From assembly GCF_002943105.1 (NCBI RefSeq), contig NZ_PTPZ01000002.1, forward strand, positions 62,001 to 126,000: a stretch of DNA of 64,000 nucleotides. The letters run 5' to 3'. Position numbers and translations under genes: made by a program. This DNA comes from Cloacibacterium normanense (GTDB lineage: Bacteria; Bacteroidota; Bacteroidia; Flavobacteriales; Weeksellaceae). Below the pieces are notes generated by a model that saw only the letters and a program-made list of their open reading frames with translations, was not told where the DNA came from and made no database searches. Of the stretch, positions 19,470-27,282 are shown piece by piece. Every line of letters begins with the position of its first letter. Position 1 is the stretch's first letter.

Positions 19470-20099
19470 TTGGATTTAACAAAAGAAATATTATTAAAAG
19501 AAGGAAAAATGCTCCCAGTGATGGAGCATTTTTATACTTTACAAGGAGAAGGTCACCACACCGGAAAAGCCGCTTATTTTATAAGATTAGGCGGTTGTGA
19601 TGTAGGTTGTCATTGGTGTGATGTGAAGGAAAGTTGGGATCCAGAATTACATCCTTTGATGGATACCGTAGAAATTGCAGAAATTGCAGCAAGTTATTGT
19701 AAAACCATTGTTCTAACAGGTGGAGAACCACTGATGTGGAATTTAGAAATTTTAACCAAAAGATTAAAAGAATTGGGTTGCCAAATTCACATCGAAACTT
19801 CTGGAGCTTATGAAATGAGCGGAACACTTGATTGGATTACGCTTTCTCCTAAGAAAACAGGCTTACCAAAAGAAGAAATTTACAAAGTAGCTAATGAACT
19901 GAAAATCATAGTATTTAACAACCATGACCTCTTCTTCGCTGAAGAACAAGCTGCTAAAGTTTCAGAAAATTGCAAATTGTATCTACAAAGTGAATGGAGC
20001 AAAAGAAACGAAATGTATCCAAAGATTACAGATTTTATTTTGGCAAATCCTAAATGGCAAGCTTCTGTACAAACACATAAATATCTTAATATTCCATAA
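19470..20099 (+). CDS. queE: 7-carboxy-7-deazaguanine synthase
   Basis: A 209-residue radical-SAM enzyme of queuosine biosynthesis that converts 6-carboxy-tetrahydropterin to 7-carboxy-7-deazaguanine. The 4Fe-4S motif is GGCDVGCHWCD (Cys43, Cys47, Cys50, the CX3CX2C type), preceded by HFYTLQGEGHHTGKAAYFIR and followed by VLTGGEPLMWN. The TTG at 19470 fits the family start better than the ATG at 19509, which would leave only MLPVMEH before the core; this is not certain. Likely cotranscribed with folD. Confidence 0.92.
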   Translation: MDLTKEILLKEGKMLPVMEHFYTLQGEGHHTGKAAYFIRLGGCDVGCHWCDVKESWDPELHPLMDTVEIAEIAASYCKTIVLTGGEPLMWNLEILTKRLKELGCQIHIETSGAYEMSGTLDWITLSPKKTGLPKEEIYKVANELKIIVFNNHDLFFAEEQAAKVSENCKLYLQSEWSKRNEMYPKITDFILANPKWQASVQTHKYLNIP

Positions 20100-20136
20100 A
20101 ATTTAGCAACTTTGTAAGGACTTTATTTTCTAAAAC

Positions 20137-21504
20137 ATGCAGAAATTAAGATACTCTAGATATTTTAAAAGCGCTATTATCATCCTCGATATTTTAATCG
20201 TGGCTGCTGTTTTTGTGTTCTTTTTTCTGATGAAACACGAATATGTTTTAGAAAAAGCTAGAACTGAAGAAAACGTTTTGTCACTTCTGCTATTAAGTCT
20301 TTTTTGGATTCTTTTAAGTGGAAGAACAAAATTATATTCTATTCCCAGAAACCTTACGTACACACTTTATGTAGAGCGTATTGTTACTCATATTTTCATC
20401 TTTCTATTGGGAATTGTACTTTTAGCCAGAGTCAGCAATAATGAATTTTTGAAGTATGAAAGATTCTGGATTACGTTTACGCTTTTCATTATTTTATTTT
20501 TGGTTAAGTCATTCATTTTCTTTACCTTAAAGTATATTAGAGCACAAGGTGGAAACTACAGAAATGTAATGTTTATCGCAGAAAATTCATCCTCTGAAAT
20601 TTTAAAAGATATTGTTACCCAACGTAAAGATTATGGTTACAGAGTTTATGAATTCCCCAATGAAGAAATTAACATTTGGGAGCTTCAAAATTTTTGGAGA
20701 GAAAAAGAAATCCACACCGTTTTTATTCCTACTCAAAATCATTTAAGTAAAAAACTACTTGAAGAGATCAATAGAGAAGCAGAAAATGATAAGATAAAAA
20801 TTTCATTAATTCCAAGTGCAATTCAAAACGATTTTTTCCAATATGATTTGGGCTACATAGAAACTCAACCAATTTTAACGCCATCTAAATTTCCATTAGA
20901 TTATTATACAAATTTTATTATAAAAAGAGGCTTTGATATATTATTTTCTTTATTAGTATTAATCTTTATAGCAACTTGGCTTTTTCCTATCCTTGCTTTA
21001 TTGATAAAGTTAGATAGTAATGGAAGTGTGTTTTTTAAACAAAAAAGGTATGGTTTCCATGACGAAATTTTTGAGTGCTTAAAATTTAGAACCATGGTAA
21101 ATAATGATGACTCGACAACTAAAACTACTTCCAAAAACGATAAAAGAATTACTAAAATTGGCAAATTTCTTAGAAAAACCAGTTTAGACGAAATGCCACA
21201 ATTCATCAATGTTTTAAGAGGAGATATGTCTGTAGTAGGACCTAGACCTCACATGCTATTGATTGATGATTTCTACAAGGCAAAAATTGGAAGATATTCG
21301 GTGAGAAGCTTGGTAAAACCTGGCATTACAGGACTTGCACAAGTAAGCGGTTTGCGTGGTGACACTGGCGAAATGGAAGTAGAAATGAAAAAAAGAATTA
21401 TTGCGGATTCATTCTACGTGAAAAATTGGAGCATCATTTTAGATGCAGTTATAATTCTTAAAACCATCTTATTAGTGATAAAAGGCGACCAAAAAGCCAT
21501 TTAG
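20137..21504 (+). CDS. Polyprenyl glycosylphosphotransferase (initiating sugar transferase)
   Basis: A 455-residue inner-membrane enzyme that transfers a sugar-1-phosphate to undecaprenyl phosphate to start exopolysaccharide, capsule or O-antigen units. There are four or five N-terminal helices, a nucleotide-binding-like middle domain (YRNVMFIAENSSSEIL), another helix, then the WcaJ/WbaP catalytic core: KRGFDILFSLLVLIF, FFKQKRYGFHDEIFECLKFR, KFLRKTSLDEMPQFINVLRG and DMSVVGPRPHM. No other glycan genes are adjacent; the nearest are at 1.3-5.3 kb, where this enzyme could supply the first sugar. Confidence 0.92.
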   Translation: MQKLRYSRYFKSAIIILDILIVAAVFVFFFLMKHEYVLEKARTEENVLSLLLLSLFWILLSGRTKLYSIPRNLTYTLYVERIVTHIFIFLLGIVLLARVSNNEFLKYERFWITFTLFIILFLVKSFIFFTLKYIRAQGGNYRNVMFIAENSSSEILKDIVTQRKDYGYRVYEFPNEEINIWELQNFWREKEIHTVFIPTQNHLSKKLLEEINREAENDKIKISLIPSAIQNDFFQYDLGYIETQPILTPSKFPLDYYTNFIIKRGFDILFSLLVLIFIATWLFPILALLIKLDSNGSVFFKQKRYGFHDEIFECLKFRTMVNNDDSTTKTTSKNDKRITKIGKFLRKTSLDEMPQFINVLRGDMSVVGPRPHMLLIDDFYKAKIGRYSVRSLVKPGITGLAQVSGLRGDTGEMEVEMKKRIIADSFYVKNWSIILDAVIILKTILLVIKGDQKAI

Positions 21505-21563
21505 AACAATAAATTAAAATTCTATAAAATTATTAATCCTAAAAAATGTAACTTCGCACGGTT

Positions 21564-22313
21564 ATGTTAAAACTTTTAAGCGCAATAGGACAATACTTTT
21601 TACTACTAGGAAAAGTAATTCAAAAACCTCAAAAAAGGCAAGTTTTTTTTAAACTTCTCATGAGAGAAATCAATGACTTGGGAGTAAATTCTTTTGGACT
21701 CACTTTATTTACCTCAATATTTGTAGGAGCTGTAATCGCAATACAGATGTATAATAATTTTAGAAATTCTTCCATACCCATTCCCGCTCCTTTTATTGGT
21801 TATGCTACCAAAGTTGTCTTAATTCTAGAATTTGCCCCTACAATTATTTCTGTAATTTTAGCCGGTAAAGTAGGTTCTTATATCACCTCGAGTATTGGAA
21901 CGATGAGAGTTACAGAGCAAATAGACGCTTTAGATATTATGGGAGTAAATTCTGCAAATTTCTTGATTTTACCTAAAATTTTAGCAAGTGTAATTTTCAA
22001 TCCATTGTTAATTGCTATAAGTATGGTTTTCGGAATATGGGGAGGTCATCTTGCAGGTATTGCGACAGGAAATTGGTCTAGAGCTGATTATATTGCAGGA
22101 GTTCAAATGTACATGCCACCATTTTATATTTGGTATGCATTTTTAAAAACAGCTGTATTTGCATTTCTTATTGCAACTATACCAGCTTTTTTTGGCTATA
22201 AAGTAAGTGGAGGCTCTTTAGAAGTAGGTAGAGCAAGTACACAAGCTGTAGTTTGGACAATAGTAGCCATCATCATTGCTAACTTAGTATTAACACAAAT
22301 GTTCTTAAGCTAA
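21564..22313 (+). CDS. mlaE: MlaE-type ABC transporter permease
   Basis: A 249-residue permease of phospholipid transporters, with about five or six membrane segments. Family stretches are SFGLTLFTSIFVGAVIAIQM, LEFAPTIISVILAGKVGSYI, GTMRVTEQIDALDIMGVN and the C-terminal VGRASTQAVVWTIVAIIIAN. Its TAA overlaps the ATG of mlaF by one base (TAATG). With mlaF and the MCE protein at 9.3 kb it should build a complete inner-membrane Mla-like complex. Confidence 0.93.
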   Translation: MLKLLSAIGQYFLLLGKVIQKPQKRQVFFKLLMREINDLGVNSFGLTLFTSIFVGAVIAIQMYNNFRNSSIPIPAPFIGYATKVVLILEFAPTIISVILAGKVGSYITSSIGTMRVTEQIDALDIMGVNSANFLILPKILASVIFNPLLIAISMVFGIWGGHLAGIATGNWSRADYIAGVQMYMPPFYIWYAFLKTAVFAFLIATIPAFFGYKVSGGSLEVGRASTQAVVWTIVAIIIANLVLTQMFLS

Positions 22314-23137
22314 TGATAGAAGTAAAAGATTTAAGAAAAAGTTTTGATGGTGTAGAAGTTCTGAAAGGAATTACCACCACCTTCGAAACCGGAAAAGTAA
22401 ACTTAGTAATAGGACAATCGGGTTCAGGAAAAACAGTCTTTCTGAAAAGTTTACTGAATGTTTTTGAACCAACCAGCGGACATATTTTGTTTGACGGCAG
22501 AGATATTGTAGGCATGTCTCGTCAAGAAAAAGAAGCATTAAGAGCAGAAATCGGAACCGTTTTCCAAGGAAGCGCATTGTTTGATTCCATGACGGTTCAA
22601 GACAATATTATGTTTCCACTAGATATGTTTACTAATCTTACTTTCACCGAAAAGAAAAAAAGAGTAAATGAAGTAATGGGAAGAGTACACTTAGAAAATG
22701 CAGAGAAAAAATTTCCCTCAGAAATTTCAGGAGGAATGCAAAAAAGAGTAGCGATTGCGAGAGCGATTGTTAATAACCCAAGATATTTGTTTTGTGACGA
22801 GCCCAATTCTGGACTAGACCCTTTTACAGCAAATGTTATAGATGATTTAATTGCAGAAATTACTGATGAATATAATACGACTACGATAATAAATTCTCAC
22901 GATATGAACTCTGTAATGACAATTGGTGAGAAAATTGTATACTTGAGAAAAGGAATTAAAGAATGGGAGGGAACAAAAGATATTTTAATCACTTCAGACA
23001 ATAATTACCTGATAGATTTCGTTTATTCTTCAGAGTTATTTAAAGAATTAAGAGAATATCTTATTAAAATCAATAAAACAAGTATAGAAAACATTATAAC
23101 AACAGTAGAAAATGAAACAGATCAAGAAAATACTTAG
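22313..23137 (+). CDS. mlaF: MlaF-type ABC transporter ATPase
   Basis: A 274-residue ATPase with Walker A GQSGSGKT (34-41), the signature region EISGGMQKRVAIARAI, Walker B RYLFCDEPNSGLDP and the switch His in INSHDMNSV. It energises MlaE. The last about 30 residues form a family-atypical charged tail. The tail's codons overlap the start of the next gene by 26 bases, suggesting coupled translation of the barrel protein. Confidence 0.93.
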   Translation: MIEVKDLRKSFDGVEVLKGITTTFETGKVNLVIGQSGSGKTVFLKSLLNVFEPTSGHILFDGRDIVGMSRQEKEALRAEIGTVFQGSALFDSMTVQDNIMFPLDMFTNLTFTEKKKRVNEVMGRVHLENAEKKFPSEISGGMQKRVAIARAIVNNPRYLFCDEPNSGLDPFTANVIDDLIAEITDEYNTTTIINSHDMNSVMTIGEKIVYLRKGIKEWEGTKDILITSDNNYLIDFVYSSELFKELREYLIKINKTSIENIITTVENETDQENT

Positions 23138-23744
23138 TACATTATTTGTAACAGCATCATTGCTTTCTTTCTCGCAGGTAACTTTCGGAGCGAAAGCAAA
23201 TATCATCTACCAAACCGGTGATCCTACTTGGGAAAATATAAAAAATGGAACTGTAGATGCATACGAAGACAAAGGAAAAAATAACGTAGGTTATAACGCA
23301 GGTATTTCACTAAAAATTGATACACCTCTTGGTATTTTTATTCAACCAGAATTGTATTATACTACTTTTAGTAAAGAATTCACTGTAGATGGGACTACTA
23401 CTAAAATTACTGTTAAAAACAACAGAGCAGATTTACCTGTTTTAGTAGGGTATAACTTATTAGGAAAAACATTGGGTGTTTATGCAGGACCCGTAGCTTC
23501 TTACAACCTTTCTACGGATAATCAGTTTAATGATTTTAAGGAAAATGCTACGAAAGAATTCACTTTAGGTTATCAGTTCGGGGCACAAGTTACCATTTCT
23601 AAATTGGTAGTTTCGGCAAGATATGAAGGTGCATTTAGCAATGATCAAAGAGAATACATTAACACGAATGTATCTTCTAACGAAGTAATTAGATATGATA
23701 ACAGACCGAGTTTATTAATGTTCGGAGTTGGTTTAAATTTCTAA
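23112..23744 (+). CDS. Outer-membrane beta-barrel protein (PorT/OMP_b-brl family-like)
   Basis: A 210-residue exported protein. The signal peptide is MKQIKKILSTLFVTASLLSF with cleavage near FGA. The mature part alternates polar and hydrophobic residues as in 8-strand barrels (GIFIQPELYYTTFSKEF, LPVLVGYNLLGKTLGVYAGP, FGAQVTISKLVVSARYEGAF) and ends in LLMFGVGLNF, with the terminal aromatic residue typical of outer-membrane insertion. It overlaps mlaF, so a link to lipid traffic at the outer membrane is plausible but inferred. Confidence 0.82.
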   Translation: MKQIKKILSTLFVTASLLSFSQVTFGAKANIIYQTGDPTWENIKNGTVDAYEDKGKNNVGYNAGISLKIDTPLGIFIQPELYYTTFSKEFTVDGTTTKITVKNNRADLPVLVGYNLLGKTLGVYAGPVASYNLSTDNQFNDFKENATKEFTLGYQFGAQVTISKLVVSARYEGAFSNDQREYINTNVSSNEVIRYDNRPSLLMFGVGLNF

Positions 23745-23771
23745 AAATTCAGGAAATTCTTTATAACGTAA

Positions 23772-23806
23772 AAAAATCTCCGCAGCTTCGCTGCGGAGAT
23801 TTTTTA
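23772..23806. terminator. Bidirectional terminator
   Basis: Stem AAAAATCTCCGCAGC / GCTGCGGAGATTTTT with a 3-base TTC loop, flanked by A and T runs. It sits between the end of the mla operon and the convergent gene at 23809. Confidence 0.9.
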
Positions 23807-23808
23807 TT

Positions 23809-24117
23809 TTATAGATTACTATTATCAGAATTATTAGGATTTTGACTTTGTTGAGCTAACTCAGCAGCTTGCTGTTCTATTTCTATTTTTTCTTGCTGCA
23901 ATCTTTGTAATTCTTTTCTTTTTTGTTCAGCTTTTATAGAAGAGCCTTTACTTACATATCCTACAATTCCCCCTATAATTAAACCAATTCCTACGCCTCC
24001 CATTATTCCCATAAAATGAGAAAGTGTAAATTCTTCTACTTCTAAATTGGTGGTCAAATAAAACAGCAATCCAGAAATGCCTAAAAGAAGAATTCCTATA
24101 ATTGTTAAATTTTTCAT
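23809..24117 (-). CDS. Small membrane protein, unknown
   Basis: A 102-residue protein with two helices (about residues 5-25 and 37-57, the second a Gly-rich VGIGLIIGGIVGYV) and a hydrophilic tail rich in Q and E that is likely a coiled coil (KRKELQRLQQEKIEIEQQ). The Gly-zipper second helix resembles small envelope-stress membrane proteins, but no family can be named. It has its own leader and is bracketed by two terminators. Confidence 0.65.
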   Translation of the reverse strand: MKNLTIIGILLLGISGLLFYLTTNLEVEEFTLSHFMGIMGGVGIGLIIGGIVGYVSKGSSIKAEQKRKELQRLQQEKIEIEQQAAELAQQSQNPNNSDNSNL

Positions 24118-24138
24118 TTTAATGTGATTTTAAAATAA

Positions 24139-24175
24139 AACCTTCTCAAATTTAAAAAAATTTAAGAAGGTTTTT
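24139..24175 (-). terminator. Terminator of the M48 protease gene
   Basis: Inverted repeat AACCTTCT-(C)-AAATTT ... AAATTT-AAGAAGGTT followed by a T run on the minus strand, 18 bases past the stop at 24194. Confidence 0.8.
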
Positions 24176-24193
24176 GTTATTATTTTAAATTAT

Positions 24194-25003
24194 TTACATT
24201 TTTCCACCGGCTTGTTTATAATATTCAAGCGCTTTGGTCATATGCTTATTTAAGTCTGATCTTCTAGTATCTGGACTTGGGTGAGTTGACAAAAATTCTG
24301 GTGGTCTTTGTGAATTGGCAGCTTGAGCTTCCATTCTTTCCCAGAAAGGTAGTGATTGTCTTGGGTCATATCCAGCCATTGCCATGATATATAATCCCAT
24401 TTGATCTGCTTCTAACTCTTGACTTCTTCCATATTTAAGAAGAGCTACTTGTGCTCCAATTGGATAAGCAACTTTAAAAACTTGTTGTAATTTATCATTA
24501 GAAATTACACCACCAGCAATCGCACCACCATATTGTGCAATCATCGCTTGAGAAATTCTTTCATTTCCATGACCAGCAAGAGCGTGAGAAACTTCGTGTC
24601 CCATTACTACAGCTATACCTGTTTCATCTTTACAAACAGGCATAATTCCTGTGTAAAAGGCTACTTTTCCACCAGGCATACACCAAGCGTTTAATTGTTT
24701 GTCTTCCAATAAATTAAACTCCCAGTTATAACCTTGTAAATCTGCTTCTCTACCAATACTCTTATAATAATTAGTCGCAGCATTTTTTATTCTAATTCCT
24801 ACATTTTTTACTCGAGTTGCATCTGTAGTATTGGTGATAACTTTAGCTTTAGAAAGCGCAGTTTGATATTCTTGCACTCCCATTGCAGAGAGTTGATCAT
24901 TACCCACAATTTGTACCGATTTTCTTCCAGTTATTGGATTCGTAACACAAGCAATTAAAGCCAGCGAAAATGCCCCAGTTGCGACAATAGTTTTTATTTT
25001 CAT
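24194..25003 (-). CDS. M48 family metalloprotease lipoprotein (BepA/LoiP-like)
   Basis: A 269-residue periplasmic zinc protease. The lipobox LALIAC puts the lipidated Cys at residue 19. The zinc motif HEVSH is at 136-140, with a downstream Glu in SQELEADQMG completing the site. The TNPITGRKSVQIVGNDQL segment after the signal is usual for this subgroup. Related proteins trim or degrade misassembled outer-membrane proteins. The ATG at 25003 is preferred over an in-frame TTG at 25030. Monocistronic. Confidence 0.92.
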   Translation of the reverse strand: MKIKTIVATGAFSLALIACVTNPITGRKSVQIVGNDQLSAMGVQEYQTALSKAKVITNTTDATRVKNVGIRIKNAATNYYKSIGREADLQGYNWEFNLLEDKQLNAWCMPGGKVAFYTGIMPVCKDETGIAVVMGHEVSHALAGHGNERISQAMIAQYGGAIAGGVISNDKLQQVFKVAYPIGAQVALLKYGRSQELEADQMGLYIMAMAGYDPRQSLPFWERMEAQAANSQRPPEFLSTHPSPDTRRSDLNKHMTKALEYYKQAGGKM

Positions 25004-25156
25004 TTTTATGTGATTTAATATTTGAAGCAAAATTAAAACAAAATTTATTCCATTAATGATTTTATAGAAATTATATAAAAAAGAAATTAAATCCTGATAA
25101 ATTTTGCATTAAATTTGTATTGATAATTAATAGTTTAACTCAACACCAATCCTATT

Positions 25157-25687
25157 ATGAAAAAATTAATTTATTTGAGTTTCTTTGGACTACTCTCTTT
25201 TTTATATTCGTGTTCTTCACAAATCAATATAGACCCCAAAACTTTAGAGGAAATTACAACTTCTAATCAGTTTACTTTTATGGCAGAAAGAGCTAATCCA
25301 AGCAATTATGATGTCATCAATGTTATGAATTCTATGCCTAATAGCATTTCTACTCGAATGTTAAATTTAGACTACGGCTATACTATTGTAGTTAAAGATA
25401 AAGAATTAGATGTTACCTTGCCGTACTTTGGAAGAATGTATAATCCTAGTTACGACAATTCTAAAAATAGCTACAGATTTACTTCTAAAGATTTTACTCT
25501 GAGTAAAATTCTAAATAAGAAAGGCAACTTAGTTTATACTATTTCGCCTAAAGATGTAGATCATGTAAGAGTAATTTATATAGAAGTTTATAAAAACGGA
25601 AATGCCTATGTGTCTATAGATTCTAACGACAGACAACCTATTTCTTATAATGGCTACTTGATGAAAAATGAAATTTCTAAGAAATAA
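25157..25687 (+). CDS. DUF4251 lipoprotein
   Basis: A 176-residue protein with lipobox FLYSC (Cys19) and the pattern of DUF4251: NQFTFMAERANPSNYDVINV, DVTLPYFGRMYNPSYDNSKN, YRFTSKDFTLSK and VRVIYIEVYKNGNAYVSIDS. It probably sits in the envelope. The function of the family is unknown. It converges with meaB, the stops lying one base apart. Confidence 0.85.
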   Translation: MKKLIYLSFFGLLSFLYSCSSQINIDPKTLEEITTSNQFTFMAERANPSNYDVINVMNSMPNSISTRMLNLDYGYTIVVKDKELDVTLPYFGRMYNPSYDNSKNSYRFTSKDFTLSKILNKKGNLVYTISPKDVDHVRVIYIEVYKNGNAYVSIDSNDRQPISYNGYLMKNEISKK

Positions 25688-25688
25688 T

Positions 25689-26675
25689 TTAAAGTTTTTT
25701 ATTCAATAAACTTTCTACAAAAATTTTGGCTTCAGAACTTGGATTAGATTTCAATTCTGAAGCATTTTTTTTATGACTTTCGAACTGATTTTCAAGTTCA
25801 TGGGTAGATTTAGTTGCACTTAAAATATATTGATGAACCCAATATTCAAAACGTTTTTCGGCTTGAATTTTTCTTACTTCTTCTAGCCTTCCTATTTTTA
25901 TTTTTAAAGAAATGAAATCACTTATTTTCTCGTAAACCTCATCTAAACCTTCGTTATGAAGAGCGGAACCTAACAAAACAGGCACTTTCCAATCTTTTTC
26001 TTTTGGGTGCTGAAACTGCAATGCATGAATCAATTCTGAACGGTGCATTCTGGCCTCTTTTAGATTTTCTTCATGTACTTTATTGATAAAAATAACATCT
26101 ACCATTTCCATCAAACCTCTTTTGATGCCTTGCAATTCATCACCAGTTCCTAATACTTTTAGCAACAAAATCACATCCGAAATATCCGCAACCAAAACTT
26201 CTGATTGACCAACTCCTACCGTTTCTATCAAAATATAATCGTAACCAGCAGCTTCGCAAATAAGCATAGTTTCAAAAGTAGTATTGGCAACTCCGCCTAG
26301 AAATCCAGAACTCGGACTAGGGCGAATAAATGCGTTTTCGTCTTTTGCCAATTCTTCCATTCTGGTTTTATCTCCTAGAATAGAACCTTTATTCACCGAA
26401 GAACTTGGGTCAATGGCTAAAACCGCCACTTTTTTGCCTTGAGAAATTGCAAATTTTCCGAAACTTTCAATAAATGTAGATTTCCCAGCACCAGGAACTC
26501 CTGTAATTCCTATTCTTACAGATTTTCCGGCATAAGGCAGGATTTTTTTCAGCAGTTCTTCAGCCAAAACTCTATGCACTGGCTTTTTACTTTCGATTAA
26601 AGTAATGGCTTTCCCAAGAATTCTTTTGTCTTGGGCTAATATTCCTTGTAAAAGTTCTTCTGTAGAAAATTTCAT
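25689..26675 (-). CDS. meaB: Methylmalonyl-CoA mutase-associated GTPase MeaB
   Basis: A 328-residue G3E-type GTPase that guards cobalamin loading of methylmalonyl-CoA mutase. Walker A is GVPGAGKS (59-66), with the base II region AVLAIDPSS, the VETVGVGQSEVLVADISD stretch and the guanine-binding FINKVHEEN. The ATG at 26675 (KFSTEELLQGIL) is the family start; an upstream TTG would add a nonconserved leader. Its client mutase is encoded 600 bases upstream on the same strand, separated by two terminators and a small gene. Confidence 0.95.
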   Translation of the reverse strand: MKFSTEELLQGILAQDKRILGKAITLIESKKPVHRVLAEELLKKILPYAGKSVRIGITGVPGAGKSTFIESFGKFAISQGKKVAVLAIDPSSSVNKGSILGDKTRMEELAKDENAFIRPSPSSGFLGGVANTTFETMLICEAAGYDYILIETVGVGQSEVLVADISDVILLLKVLGTGDELQGIKRGLMEMVDVIFINKVHEENLKEARMHRSELIHALQFQHPKEKDWKVPVLLGSALHNEGLDEVYEKISDFISLKIKIGRLEEVRKIQAEKRFEYWVHQYILSATKSTHELENQFESHKKNASELKSNPSSEAKIFVESLLNKKL

Positions 26676-26798
26676 CTTAACAAAATTAAGAAAGTATTTC
26701 AAACTATTTTCTAAAAATTTAAAATTGCTTTAAAAGAAAATCAAAATAGAATTTCTACAATCTTTTTCTGATAGAATTTTAGAAAAATGTCATAACGA

Positions 26799-26825
26799 AA
26801 AAGGCTTCAGAAACCTGAAGCTTTT
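26799..26825 (-). terminator. Terminator
   Basis: AAAAGGCTTCAG-AAAC-CTGAAGCTTTT, a stem of eleven pairs with one bulged G, just past the small DUF2281-like gene. Confidence 0.75.
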
Positions 26826-26856
26826 ATGAAAAAATTTGATTTGATATGAAGAACTT

Positions 26857-27069
26857 TTACTCTGTCTCTGTTGGGATTTCTAAATGACTTCTGCCATACT
26901 TTATGTCTTCTAAACCTCTAAGTATTACTCTTTTTTGATCGTCACTTAAATCTTCGTCTTTGTGAAATTTATATACCAAGTATTCTATATACTCCAATAA
27001 TTCCTCTGCTAAATAATCTGGTAAATCTTTTATCAGATTATTAATTTTTTGTAATGTGGTTAATTCCAT
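26857..27069 (-). CDS. Small DUF2281/VapB-like protein
   Basis: A 70-residue protein starting MELTTLQKINNLIKDLPDYL, with an LAEELLEYIEYLVYKFHKDE helix and an acidic end. This pattern (LPExLxxEVLDYIEFLxxK) is seen in DUF2281 proteins, which are often antitoxins of PIN-type toxins. No toxin gene lies next to it. An ATG at 27135 in the same frame would add 22 residues that do not fit the family, so 27069 is preferred. Its place between the mutase and its chaperone may be accidental. Confidence 0.6.
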   Translation of the reverse strand: MELTTLQKINNLIKDLPDYLAEELLEYIEYLVYKFHKDEDLSDDQKRVILRGLEDIKYGRSHLEIPTETE

Positions 27070-27186
27070 TTCAATTGGGTTTTTAGGCTTTTTCTGGTGG
27101 TATAAAGGTACGCCAATCCGCTTAACACACCTCATAAAGTGATATGAATGATTTCAGTGATTTTTGTTAGGTTTTTAAATAAAAAA

Positions 27187-27210
27187 AGGAAACCAAAAAA
27201 TGATTTCCTT
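27187..27210 (-). terminator. Terminator of the mutase gene
   Basis: AAGGAAA ... TTTCCTT stem followed by a long T run on the minus strand, 73 bases past the scpA stop. Confidence 0.65.
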
Positions 27211-27282
27211 ATATAAATTATTTTAAATTTTTAGATTTCAGAAAAACTTCCTGCTTCCTACATCACGCATCCAACAAAATTT

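Noticed and set aside
23772-23806. Possible small structured RNA at the GC-rich hairpin after the barrel gene
   Set aside because: The A and T flanks and its place between convergent genes are fully explained by a bidirectional terminator.
26857-27135. Toxin-antitoxin module near meaB
   Set aside because: Only an antitoxin-like gene is present; no PIN, RelE or other toxin frame lies on either side.
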